Source: an uncultured Lachnospiraceae bacterium (lineage in GTDB: Bacteria > Bacillota > Clostridia > Lachnospirales > Lachnospiraceae). Taken from it: 64,000 nucleotides of DNA. The stretch covers positions 248,001 through 312,000 of the forward strand of contig CAKRHP010000001.1 in assembly GCA_934339135.1 (NCBI GenBank), read 5' to 3'. The position numbers and the translations under genes are program-made. The notes beneath the pieces were generated by a model. It made no database searches and was not told where the DNA came from. It worked only from the letters and a program-made list of their open reading frames with translations. This document shows positions 8,901 to 15,824 of this stretch, one piece after another. Numbering within the stretch: the stretch's first letter is position 1; every line of letters starts with the position of its first letter.

Positions 8901-9496
8901 CTCGGGCTCGCGGTCGGTCCGACACTTGGACTCACGGACGGGCTCACGCTCGGGCTCACTGTCGGTCCAACACTTGGACTTGCGGACGGACTGACGCTTG
9001 GACTCGTTGACGAATCAGCACTCGGGCTCGCGGACGGCGACCTGTCAGGCATCAAAGAGGATGTCGGTGCAGGAGATACCGCGCTGTTTGCAGACGGTTT
9101 CAGACTGTCAGGTGCTTCTGTTTCCTCCTCCTCATCATCAATATTATCATCCCATTGATCATCCTCTTCAATCGGTTTCACAGTAATCCTGCATTTTAAT
9201 ATTTTCTTTCCTACTTTTGCCCGGATCACTGTCTTGCCCGGTTTTTTCCCTGTGACATTTCCTTTATTGTTGACCGTGGCAATCTTTTTCCTGGTACTGG
9301 ACCATTTGACCTTTTTGCCTCCGGCATTTTTGACCCGGAGCTTTACTTTCTTTCCCACCTTGATCACGGCACTGCTGCGATTTAACTTCGGTTTCTTCGC
9401 CGCATTTACCGACACCGGAATTTGTGTACTTGTCACTACCATGGCAAATGCCATAATCCAGGCCGCCATTTTCAATACCCTCTTTTTTCTCCTCAT
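5921..9496 (-). CDS. Large secreted Big_2 / InlB-type repeat / degenerate CAP protein
   Basis: This 1191-residue exported protein has a signal peptide (about 1-32), a Big_2 domain (about 33-110), and a long Ser/Pro linker built from a six-residue unit like SPSVSP (about 135-270). It continues with several InlB B-repeat-like (Flg_new) modules with YNGG/LNGG and F.GW motifs (about 300-720), then a second linker of 14-residue TATATPKQTATPKP units (about 722-865). A CAP-associated domain (LGMTFAEVNQEMG) and a CAP-like end follow. The CAP cavity His is replaced (AQTQSEYMA where AQ.H...M is usual) and an acidic insertion (GGGDPDEYDEG) is present, so catalysis or ligand binding as in classic CAP proteins is doubtful. 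No LPXTG or other anchor is visible. It probably has an adhesive or wall-associated role, by inference. Confidence 0.8.
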   Translation of the reverse strand: MRRKKRVLKMAAWIMAFAMVVTSTQIPVSVNAAKKPKLNRSSAVIKVGKKVKLRVKNAGGKKVKWSSTRKKIATVNNKGNVTGKKPGKTVIRAKVGKKILKCRITVKPIEEDDQWDDNIDDEEEETEAPDSLKPSANSAVSPAPTSSLMPDRSPSASPSADSSTSPSVSPSASPSVGPTVSPSVSPSVSPSVGPTASPSVRPSASPSISPSASPSVGPTASPSVRPSVSPSTKPSADPSGSPRVEPTASPSVRPSVSPSTKPSAAPSVSPSPTKEPVFTVQVVTRKDDAVWEDCNYKYCLKKSDAANYEDSMQVQKGTYDIYVSDGNKVEDTGVDITIENADSCIAYIDYYTVSFTDENNNLLSNIEKQIVRKGQKAECPSNSGKEGYIFEGWYWNTSDGSPEKYDFTQEITQKTTLQGKWTQASQSTVYTANIYLQNLDGTYSDTPSITQEGIEAMIDSIVNASDHSQKGFEPDADKNQPVSVKAGGNTVANFYYKRNSYTLTWDYNGGTKNWQGSMQETVKYGQPIVAPTDVSFTGYDLVSWTKEDGQPMVSDEKMPAADMKVKAVWKAIEYSVTFDLNGGSFAQGQEPDSTYTIKDSYSYYGSPVKEGYTFEGWIGDNGNTPQKYIWISAGTTGDKNYQAVWTATEYKIEYDLNGGNWGSFHPVTGYTIESDAVVLMTPQKEGYTFAGWTGSNGTEPQRNVTIAQGNIGDKKYVANWQATATPEPTATATPEQTATPVPTATATPKQTATPEPTATATPEQTATPVPTATATPKQTATPKPTATATPKQTATPKPTATATPKPTATATPKQTATPKPTATATPKQTATPKPTVTATPDPTATPKPTATATPKPTATATPEQTAMPDPTATPEGNADLLTVGNYKIRLGMTFAEVNQEMGNSRIDNGCSPQGNASYLYNPGGEYSSLIEVQFRNDTVVEMSTISGDFDYEGTVKAKDSISNLTNNGFTEMGTFKYTIYNKTGDKEHINVMVDLQRDSKVVYGIQIFDRSLGELKKLLLPENCSYTGDVNKYQGRLEAHYLNAYRAYHKCDLMTITSEGVAQTQSEYMAEKKTDTKSDARNWDWIKRFEVDYGGGDPDEYDEGILYERYEAAHEGDSDNPYAPYEDMLHYRSEYTSVGSPDAFSAVTYTIAEQGETTKFYKYILMNEEEMNIECGFADGYVAFDFYTFFD
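6890..7335. repeat. Tandem repeat DNA encoding the Thr/Pro linker
   Basis: About ten imperfect copies of a 42-bp unit (with partial units) encode TATATPKQTATPKP-like repeats on the minus strand. On the plus strand the text cycles through GTTGCTGTCGCGGTCGGT variants. Copies differ mostly at third codon positions and at Lys/Glu/Gln choices. Arrays like this expand and shrink by slippage, so linker length is likely to vary between strains. Confidence 0.85.
8680..9035. repeat. Tandem repeat DNA encoding the Ser/Pro linker
   Basis: A run of imperfect 18-bp units encodes SPSVSP/SPSVGPTA-type repeats in the secreted protein on the minus strand. The codon pattern is kept although single bases vary, so selection appears to act on the peptide. 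The long open frames on the other strand here are by-products of the repeat. Confidence 0.8.
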
Positions 9497-9658
9497 TTTT
9501 ACACCTCATTTTCTAATGAATGTCTTAGCGAAAACAATTTCGTAACACTTTGCAGATAATTACATAATATAGTATATGACCATATTTTTCAATCTTTTTA
9601 GAATTTTTGCATAAAAATCATAAATTCTGCCATACTATTTGTTGCAACAATCACAAGA

Positions 9659-9682
9659 CTGTCAGAGGAAGCTTTCTGACAG
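9659..9682 (+). promoter_or_regulatory. Leader stem-loop before the Asn/Ser-rich gene
   Basis: Perfect 8-bp arms CTGTCAGA (9659-9666) and TCTGACAG (9675-9682) enclose an 8-nt loop, 18 nt before the ribosome site. No T-run follows, so it is not a terminator; it may stabilise or control the message. Confidence 0.45.
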
Positions 9683-9713
9683 AACCATTATCACTCAGAA
9701 AAGAGGTAATATT

Positions 9714-9902
9714 ATGGCAAAAAATTCATCAAATTCAACAAATGCTGACAACAGCTACAATTCTTCTAAAAATGCCAGCAACACAAGTAATGCATCAAAC
9801 ACTTCAAAGAACGCAGGCAATTCTTCCAACAAGACAAAGAACAGCAGCAAGAATTCTACAAAGAACTGCCACAACGCTTCTGACGAGTCAGACTGCTACT
9901 AA
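9714..9902 (+). CDS. Small Asn/Ser/Lys-rich protein of unknown function
   Basis: This 62-residue protein is almost wholly Asn, Ser, Lys and Thr in short repeats (KNSSNSTNADNS, NASNTSNASNTSKN) and ends in a different, Cys-containing tail (CHNASDESDCY). The ATG at 9714 is chosen because AAGAGG stands 7 nt before it; longer readings lack such a site. There is no signal peptide or membrane segment. A stem-loop at 9659-9682 lies in the leader and a GGGGC/GCCCC hairpin follows the stop. Low-complexity Asn/Ser-rich small proteins with terminal Cys occur in spore formers, so a spore-coat or surface role is possible, but no family was recognised. Confidence 0.6.
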   Translation: MAKNSSNSTNADNSYNSSKNASNTSNASNTSKNAGNSSNKTKNSSKNSTKNCHNASDESDCY

Positions 9903-9911
9903 ATATTATCC

Positions 9912-9926
9912 GGGGCTTTACGCCCC
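9912..9926 (+). terminator. Weak hairpin after the Asn/Ser-rich gene
   Basis: GGGGC and GCCCC pair around a TTTAC loop, 10 nt after the stop. Only ATTACATAATT follows, not a T-run, so termination would be partial and the rhodanese gene may be read through. Confidence 0.35.
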
Positions 9927-9959
9927 ATTACATAATTAAGGTATTGGGGGGGCGGTCCC

Positions 9960-10289
9960 ATGAATTATCAGGTTATATCCGAAAAAACATTGTCCCATTA
10001 TCTGGAAATGCCCGGACTTCTTCTGGTGGATCTCCGCAGCCGGGAGGATTACGAGAAAAAACATATTTCCGGAGCTGTCTGGCAGGACTGGGAGCATATC
10101 GTTGAAGAATTACCTGCGCTTCTTGCCGATTTTGAAACAACTCACGGGACACTCCCCACACATATTGTTCTGTACTGTGATTCCGGACATATCAGCCTGA
10201 TCACGGCAAGAGATCTGGCAGTCCGCGGATACTCTGTTATGAGTTTAAATGGCGGATTTCATCGCTGGCACGGCGAAACAGTTTCTTGA
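9960..10289 (+). CDS. Rhodanese-like domain protein
   Basis: This 109-residue single-domain cytoplasmic protein belongs to the rhodanese family, which moves sulfur (sulfane) between donors and acceptors through a persulfide on Cys. It has LLVDLRSREDYEKKHISGAV at about residues 21-40 (the usual CH2A motif), then the catalytic loop LYCDSGHIS with Cys73. The loop reads CDSGHIS where CxxGxRS is common, so the final Arg is missing and activity is not certain. The GGFHRWHGE segment near the end is typical. The next gene's ribosome site follows 31 nt later, so the two are probably cotranscribed. Confidence 0.88.
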   Translation: MNYQVISEKTLSHYLEMPGLLLVDLRSREDYEKKHISGAVWQDWEHIVEELPALLADFETTHGTLPTHIVLYCDSGHISLITARDLAVRGYSVMSLNGGFHRWHGETVS

Positions 10290-10333
10290 AAATACGGCTT
10301 TCTTCTGCTAGAATTGGAGCGGAGGAAAATACA

Positions 10334-11284
10334 ATGGATAGTTTTATTTTTAGTATAAATGCAACCGTACCTATATTCGCAATGATGATCCTTGGAAATC
10401 TCTTTCAGCGGATCGGCATTATTGATGACCATTTTGCTTCTGTGGCCAACCGCTTTGTTTTCAAGATCTGCCTGCCTTGTCTGGTATTTCTGGATCTGGC
10501 CGGCACAGACATCCGGCATCATTTTGATTTTAAATATGTGGGCTTTTGCTTCGTGGCAACGCTTTTTTCGATCGTGTCCATATGGATCCTGGCAAAGCTG
10601 TTTCTGAAGGACAAGCACTCGGTGGGTGCTTTCGTACAGGGATCCTACCGCAGCAGTGCTGCCATTCTTGGCGTTGCTTTTATTCAGAATATTTACGGAA
10701 CCTCCGGGATGGCTCCACTGATGATCATCGGTTCCGTTCCCCTTTATAATATTTTTGCCGTGATCGTGCTGACCTTCGAGAGTGGCCATGACAGCGCAGA
10801 TTCCTCTGCCAATATCCGCAGAGCCTTCATCAATATCCTAAAAAATCCGATCATCATTGGTATTTTTGCAGGACTTGTGGCATCCTATGTGAATCTTTCC
10901 CTGCCGGGCATGGTTACAAAATCCATCAACAATCTGGCTGTTATGACTTCGCCTCTTGCTCTGCTTTCCATCGGTGCAAGCTTTGAGGGCCGCAAGGCAC
11001 TTGCCAAGCTGAAGCCTACTTTCGCAGCTTCCTTTATGAAGCTTTTAGGCTGGGCCGGTATCTTCCTGCCGATTGCGGTATGGCTGGGCTTCCGGGATCA
11101 GGAGCTCATCGCCCTGCTCATTATGCTGGCTTCTCCTTGTACGCCTGCTGCCTACATTATGGCAAAAAATATGGATGGTGACGACATTCTGGCTTCCAGC
11201 ATCGTTGTCGCCACCACCCTGTTATCCTCAGTTACTCTGACCTTCTGGATCTTTTTACTGCGTATGATGAGTTATATTCATTGA
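10334..11284 (+). CDS. AEC (auxin efflux carrier) family transporter
   Basis: This 316-residue membrane protein has about ten hydrophobic spans in two halves joined by a soluble loop (about 155-175), the layout of the bile/arsenite/riboflavin and AEC transporter superfamily. An early Asn-containing helix (NATVPIFAMMILGN) and a late Pro-rich helix (MLASPCTPAAYIMA) are typical. Bacterial members export or take up small carboxylates such as malate; the substrate here is unknown. The ATG at 10334 is preferred because GGAGG ends 8 nt before it, whereas the upstream ATG at 10286 overlaps the rhodanese gene and lacks a site. It converges with the DHHW gene, with only three bases between the stops. 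Confidence 0.88.
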   Translation: MDSFIFSINATVPIFAMMILGNLFQRIGIIDDHFASVANRFVFKICLPCLVFLDLAGTDIRHHFDFKYVGFCFVATLFSIVSIWILAKLFLKDKHSVGAFVQGSYRSSAAILGVAFIQNIYGTSGMAPLMIIGSVPLYNIFAVIVLTFESGHDSADSSANIRRAFINILKNPIIIGIFAGLVASYVNLSLPGMVTKSINNLAVMTSPLALLSIGASFEGRKALAKLKPTFAASFMKLLGWAGIFLPIAVWLGFRDQELIALLIMLASPCTPAAYIMAKNMDGDDILASSIVVATTLLSSVTLTFWIFLLRMMSYIH

Positions 11285-11287
11285 TAA

Positions 11288-12442
11288 TTATTTCATTAGT
11301 TTATTTAACTGGTCCGCCTGGGCGAAGCTGCTCATCTCATAAAGCACCAGCACTTCGTCCGCCGGATTTTCTTCCAGATATTTCCTGACAGATTTTTTAA
11401 AATAACGCAGATCGATCATCCGGATCTGTGCGTAATCCTTCATCAAAAACGGCACCATGCTGTTGGCAAAGGAGTCCTTAAAGATCAAAAGTGTCCGGTC
11501 ACTGTCCGGATGTTTCATTTTAATGTCTACTTCTCCGTAATTTCCACCGAAATAAACGGCGTATTTGTCCTTTTGATCCTTTTTGGTCATATCATATATT
11601 TCATCCATCTTCCGGCCGTCACAGATACTCTCTGCCTCCGGCAGCTTTTGGGGAATCTCTATGGTGTCCGGCACGGCATCCCTGTCCAGTGCCTTGGAAT
11701 ATAACGTTCCATAAAAATCATCGCTGAGCTTCCGAATTTCAAAGGAAGTATAGGATGCTGCTTTTCTCCCGGTACTCTCACTGTATGCCCGATATCCCAC
11801 ATACGCCCCGTACTGGGTCCAGTGGTGATCCGTGCGGTAATAAACCTGCGTCTCCTTCTTTCTGTTGTCCTTTGTCCCCTTGTTCGTCTTTCTCGCCTGC
11901 TGCAGCTCCTGACGGAGATCTAACAGTTTCGCCCCCTGCAGCGTCTCCTTTGCCGTTTTGTACATGGCATCGGCATCGTACAGAGACGCATGTGCCGGCA
12001 GTTTATCCCTTAAAATCCTCCCCGGAGGCGGCACAAGCATCACGGTGGTCTGTGATCCCGGACTCAGGGCTGCCAGCCGGTTTACAAACCGGAGATTCTG
12101 AAAATAATCTGTCCGGGAAATATCCTGATTCATGATCTTTTCAAAATAATAATGATCTTTTCCCAGATAAACACCACCAACATCCTTCATACCGATCCAC
12201 TTTTTTACCCTTGTGGAAAGTCCGGTCCAGCCGTCTCTCCCCGGAAATTGATCGTTAAATGCATCCGTCAGTTCCTTCTGCGCCTCTCCCGTCATGACAT
12301 TCTGCACATTGGCAGAAGGAAACTGCGTCAGATAGCGGTTTTCATTGTCGGAATATTCTCTCTGTCCCCGTGCCGCTGCAATCCCACCGACTGCCAGCAC
12401 TGCCGTAAAAAGCACAACGGATATGAACTCTTTCTTTGCCAT
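11288..12442 (-). CDS. DHHW-family surface protein (AlgJ/AlgX-like), downstream copy
   Basis: This 384-residue protein has an N-terminal membrane or signal segment (about 6-24) and an extracytoplasmic SGNH-hydrolase-like domain. The naming motif TDHHWTQYGAY (about 205-215) corresponds to the Asp/His pair of AlgX/AlgJ-type proteins, and IFKDSFANSMVPFL (about 330) gives the Ser region. Such proteins work with membrane-bound O-acyltransferases to put acetyl groups on surface polysaccharides. It lies 27 nt after the MBOAT gene with a good AGGAGG site, so it belongs to the same operon. It is one of two DHHW proteins in the operon; this one lacks a lipobox. The acceptor polymer is not known. Confidence 0.88.
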   Translation of the reverse strand: MAKKEFISVVLFTAVLAVGGIAAARGQREYSDNENRYLTQFPSANVQNVMTGEAQKELTDAFNDQFPGRDGWTGLSTRVKKWIGMKDVGGVYLGKDHYYFEKIMNQDISRTDYFQNLRFVNRLAALSPGSQTTVMLVPPPGRILRDKLPAHASLYDADAMYKTAKETLQGAKLLDLRQELQQARKTNKGTKDNRKKETQVYYRTDHHWTQYGAYVGYRAYSESTGRKAASYTSFEIRKLSDDFYGTLYSKALDRDAVPDTIEIPQKLPEAESICDGRKMDEIYDMTKKDQKDKYAVYFGGNYGEVDIKMKHPDSDRTLLIFKDSFANSMVPFLMKDYAQIRMIDLRYFKKSVRKYLEENPADEVLVLYEMSSFAQADQLNKLMK

Positions 12443-12469
12443 TGCTTCCTCCTGTCCATGAACGATTGC

Positions 12470-13915
12470 TTAAAAACGAAAATACAAAAACGGATTATAG
12501 CTGCCACTGACCAGCAATGCCACGCTGATCACCAGAAGCACCGCCAGCCACACAAGCCGCAAAACAAATGTGACACGCTCTCCCCATACCGGCGATACCG
12601 TCAGAAGCTTTTCTTTCAAACTCCCATACAGTCTTCCTGCCATCTTTTTTGGCAAATCAAGACTTCCAATCAGCAGGATCATCAGAAACAATCCGTAAGT
12701 ACTCCAGTAGTAGACTGCTATTTTATTACCTGCCACAGTATCCACACCAAACATGGTTCCCAGATATGTAAGCAGCCGGCTCATATCATCACAGGCAAAA
12801 ATTGCCCAGCCAAGTACGATAAAAAACAGGGCATAGAGATGACGGAAAATCCGCGGCCATCTCTCCATCTCCCGCAGTAAGAACAGCTTTTCTGCCAGCA
12901 GAAGCACGAAAAAATAAAGTCCCCACAAAATAAAATTCCATCCGGCACCATGCCACAAGCCCGTAAGAAACCATACCACCAGCAGATTAAAGATCTGACG
13001 AATGATTCCCCTGCGGTTGCCTCCCAGAGGGATATAAACATACTCCCGGAACCATGTACTTAACGTAATATGCCAACGTCTCCAAAACTCCGTAATACTC
13101 TGGGAGATATAGGGATAATTGAAGTTCTCCGGAAAACGGAATCCAAACAGATATCCCAATCCGATCGCCATATCGGAATATCCGGAAAAATCAAAGTATA
13201 TCTGAAATGTATACGCGATCGCACCCAGCCATGCCGATGCCATACTCATATCCCCCTGCTGCAGCACAGAAATCTGATTCCATAATGCACCGATCTGATT
13301 TGCCAGAAGCACCTTTTTGGCCAGTCCCAGAATAAATCTCTGTACTCCGTAGAAACGACCCTCCCAGGTTTCCCTGCGCCCTTTGATCTGCTCCTGTATA
13401 TCGCTGTAACGCACAATAGGACCTGCGATGAGCTGCGGAAAAAGACATACATACATGCCAAAGTCAATGATATTATGCTGTACCTTCACCTGATGCCGAT
13501 ACGCATCAATGGTGTAGGATAACGTCTGAAATGTGTAAAAAGAGATTCCGATAGGAAGAGCCAGTTTTAAGAGATGTACCGGATTTCCTGTGAGCTGCGA
13601 TACACTCTGCAGCACAAAATCCGTATATTTAAAAAAGCATAAAATACCAATATTGATCACAACGGAGAAAACCAGCACCCATTTCCGGTACTGCGGTCTC
13701 CTCTTGCGGTCCAGATACTCCATCAACAGACCGTTGCAAAAATCAAATACTGTTGAAAACAGCATGATGACAATATACCTAGGCTCCCCCCAGGCATAAA
13801 AAAAGAGACTTGCGACAAACAAAAAGAAATTGCGGTATTTTGCCGGACAGACCGCATAACCGATCAGCACTGCCGGCAAAAATCCGCAAAGAAATACCAT
13901 ACTGCTAAAAACCAT
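12470..13915 (-). CDS. MBOAT-family O-acyltransferase (AlgI/DltB-like)
   Basis: This 481-residue protein of about ten to twelve membrane spans transfers acyl groups across the membrane to an extracytoplasmic carrier or polymer. The AlgI/PatA hallmarks are present: FPENFNYPYISQSITEFWRR followed by WHITLSTWFREYVYIPLGG, and the catalytic-His segment GLWHGAGWNFILWG (about residues 318-331). Length is usual for AlgI-type members. It is preceded by a DHHW lipoprotein gene and followed by a second DHHW gene, the standard two-part arrangement for surface O-acetylation. It is probably specific for a wall or exopolysaccharide rather than for teichoic-acid D-alanine, since no dltA or dltC is present. 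Confidence 0.93.
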   Translation of the reverse strand: MVFSSMVFLCGFLPAVLIGYAVCPAKYRNFFLFVASLFFYAWGEPRYIVIMLFSTVFDFCNGLLMEYLDRKRRPQYRKWVLVFSVVINIGILCFFKYTDFVLQSVSQLTGNPVHLLKLALPIGISFYTFQTLSYTIDAYRHQVKVQHNIIDFGMYVCLFPQLIAGPIVRYSDIQEQIKGRRETWEGRFYGVQRFILGLAKKVLLANQIGALWNQISVLQQGDMSMASAWLGAIAYTFQIYFDFSGYSDMAIGLGYLFGFRFPENFNYPYISQSITEFWRRWHITLSTWFREYVYIPLGGNRRGIIRQIFNLLVVWFLTGLWHGAGWNFILWGLYFFVLLLAEKLFLLREMERWPRIFRHLYALFFIVLGWAIFACDDMSRLLTYLGTMFGVDTVAGNKIAVYYWSTYGLFLMILLIGSLDLPKKMAGRLYGSLKEKLLTVSPVWGERVTFVLRLVWLAVLLVISVALLVSGSYNPFLYFRF

Positions 13916-13931
13916 ATTTTACCCCTTGTAT

Positions 13932-15065
13932 CTATTTGATCTGTGAAATCTTTCCAATCAGATATGCATTTCGTGTCATGGAAATATTATTGATAAAAAT
14001 AACATCCTGCACCTTCTGCTTTTTGGCCAGACCGGAAACGCTTCCCTTCCAATAACGGTAATCGATCACATAAATCTTCTCATAATGATCCGCCAAATAA
14101 GGCACAAATGCATTGCCGTAGGATTCCTTCACCACAATGCAGCTGGAACCGTCCTTGATCTTTTTGTTATGGATCACGGTGTAGGGATTATCTCCGGCCA
14201 GAAAAGCACAATATTTCAACTGAAGACTGTACTTTTTGCCATTGGCGATCACTGAGGATTTGTACTTTCCCCCATTCTGATCATGATAAGTCATGGTGAT
14301 CTGCTTATGATCTACCGGGAAATAAGCCTTTACCTTATCTTTCCGCAGAGATTTATTGTGATCGGTATCCAGATAAAAGGAACCTAAAAAGCTGCCAAAA
14401 CCCTCCTGATGATAATCAGAAAGCTCATGTCCCTGTATTCCCTTTGCATCACAAAACTGACGGTATGCATAATATGCCCCTTTCCCGGTCCAGTGGTGAT
14501 CTGTCCGAAAATAGATATATTCTTTCCGATGGCTCATCAGTGTGTCATACAGAGAAACCTTCTTTACCTGATGATTCATTTTTTTGTAGATGGAATGAAT
14601 CGACTTTTTCTGATTCGATGAATTGACTTTTGAGGTTTTATTATCCGGGAATGTAATCCCCACGCTGGTAGGCACAACAATATCGTAAATATCTGCCTTT
14701 CCCTTCAGGGCATTTGCCACATGATTGACTACAGAGGCATAGTTTTTGGCAGAACTTTCCACATAATTGTACAGCTCATACGCACTGTCTCCCACCTTTA
14801 CCGTACCCCCAAAACTTTCCACTTTACCCTTCGAGATAATCTTATCATAAGATTTTTTATTCTTGACTGCCGGTTTCTGCGTTGCCTTATCCTCTGTCTC
14901 TTTCCCTTCTGCCCCTGCTTCTGCAGACTTTTTATTTCCGTCTATGGTAATCTCTCTGACCGAAACTGATGAACTACTTCTATCTGTGGCTTTATTCTGA
15001 CCACATGCTGATAAGCTGACAACACATCCCACCGTTATCATAAAAAGTGCAAAACCCTTTTTCAT
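13932..15065 (-). CDS. DHHW-family lipoprotein (AlgJ/AlgX-like), upstream copy
   Basis: This 377-residue lipoprotein has lipobox LSAC (about residue 21 from the chosen start), a charged Ser/Glu/Lys tether to about 85, and an SGNH/DHHW domain with RTDHHWTGKGAYYAYRQF (about 200). The Ser region reads VVKESYGNAFVPYLADHYE. The start at 15065 is chosen because GGAGGA stands 8 nt before that ATG and overlaps the codons of a longer reading from 15086. It sits 16 nt before the MBOAT start. Together with the MBOAT and the second DHHW protein it probably acetylates a surface glycan; how the two DHHW proteins divide the work is unknown. Confidence 0.88.
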   Translation of the reverse strand: MKKGFALFMITVGCVVSLSACGQNKATDRSSSSVSVREITIDGNKKSAEAGAEGKETEDKATQKPAVKNKKSYDKIISKGKVESFGGTVKVGDSAYELYNYVESSAKNYASVVNHVANALKGKADIYDIVVPTSVGITFPDNKTSKVNSSNQKKSIHSIYKKMNHQVKKVSLYDTLMSHRKEYIYFRTDHHWTGKGAYYAYRQFCDAKGIQGHELSDYHQEGFGSFLGSFYLDTDHNKSLRKDKVKAYFPVDHKQITMTYHDQNGGKYKSSVIANGKKYSLQLKYCAFLAGDNPYTVIHNKKIKDGSSCIVVKESYGNAFVPYLADHYEKIYVIDYRYWKGSVSGLAKKQKVQDVIFINNISMTRNAYLIGKISQIK

Positions 15066-15095
15066 TTCATTCCTCCGCCGCAACACATTGGTATC

Positions 15096-15674
15096 TTATT
15101 TTTTCCCTTTTAGCTGCTCTCTGATCACACTGCCTGCCGTGTCCTTATCTCCGGACACACATGCCACAATATATTTCCCACTCTGCAGAATGACTGCATC
15201 GTCAATCTTCTTAGCCTCCTTGGGCAGATAATCCTGAAAGGACTGCCGCATATCCGTCAGATGCTTCTGTACATTTTCAATCTCCTGATCCATCTGGCTT
15301 TCATCCTCTACCGTAACGATCAGCAGCTCATCTGCGCTGGTTCCTTCTCCCATATACAGCTCCGTGCTTGTGTCCTCCGAAGCTGTCGTTATCATACTCT
15401 GCGCCACAGAGTCATCCATCTTCTCCAGCTTCGTATCAAAAGCGACCTTCTTGATCACCGTACTGGCAAATGCCTTTGTGTCCAGTGTACTGTCCGCCTG
15501 CTTCGGCTGATCCCCGTCATCCTGTCCGGAGGTAAAACTGCGATCCTCTATATCAGCCGACACCACCGTGCCACTCCCCATCTCCATACGAAATGCCCAG
15601 ACGGAAACAGCAAGTGCCAGCACACTGCATGCCAGCAATATATAAAGCGGTTTCTTTTCTTTATTTATAATCAT
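15096..15674 (-). CDS. DUF4358 domain membrane-anchored protein
   Basis: This 192-residue protein has one N-terminal membrane anchor (about 9-27) followed by an extracytoplasmic DUF4358 domain, recognised from the pattern of an acidic region after AFASTVIKKV, then SADELLIVTVEDESQMDQ, QSFQDYLPKEAKKIDDA and ILQSGKYIVACVSGD. The start at 15674 is preferred since GAGG precedes it by 8 nt; the first possible start at 15725 lacks a site. DUF4358 genes often travel with MBOAT/DHHW genes in Clostridia, and here the next gene begins 30 nt later. Function is unknown; it may assist surface acylation. Confidence 0.8.
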   Translation of the reverse strand: MIINKEKKPLYILLACSVLALAVSVWAFRMEMGSGTVVSADIEDRSFTSGQDDGDQPKQADSTLDTKAFASTVIKKVAFDTKLEKMDDSVAQSMITTASEDTSTELYMGEGTSADELLIVTVEDESQMDQEIENVQKHLTDMRQSFQDYLPKEAKKIDDAVILQSGKYIVACVSGDKDTAGSVIREQLKGKK

Positions 15675-15824
15675 GGTAATCCTCATTTCAATGTTTCTCT
15701 TAAGCACCCAAAAATAAAGTACCAATATGATTATATATTCGTCATTTCCTATAAGTCAATACATTTTCTCGTTTTTGCGCAATTATGTTGTCCCTTGCCG
15801 TAAAAAAATACATTTTCCCGTTTT

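Noticed and set aside
8718..9158. Plus-strand frame rich in Gly-Leu repeats
   Set aside because: It is the mirror of the Ser/Pro linker repeats of the minus-strand secreted protein; the regular pattern comes from the DNA repeat.
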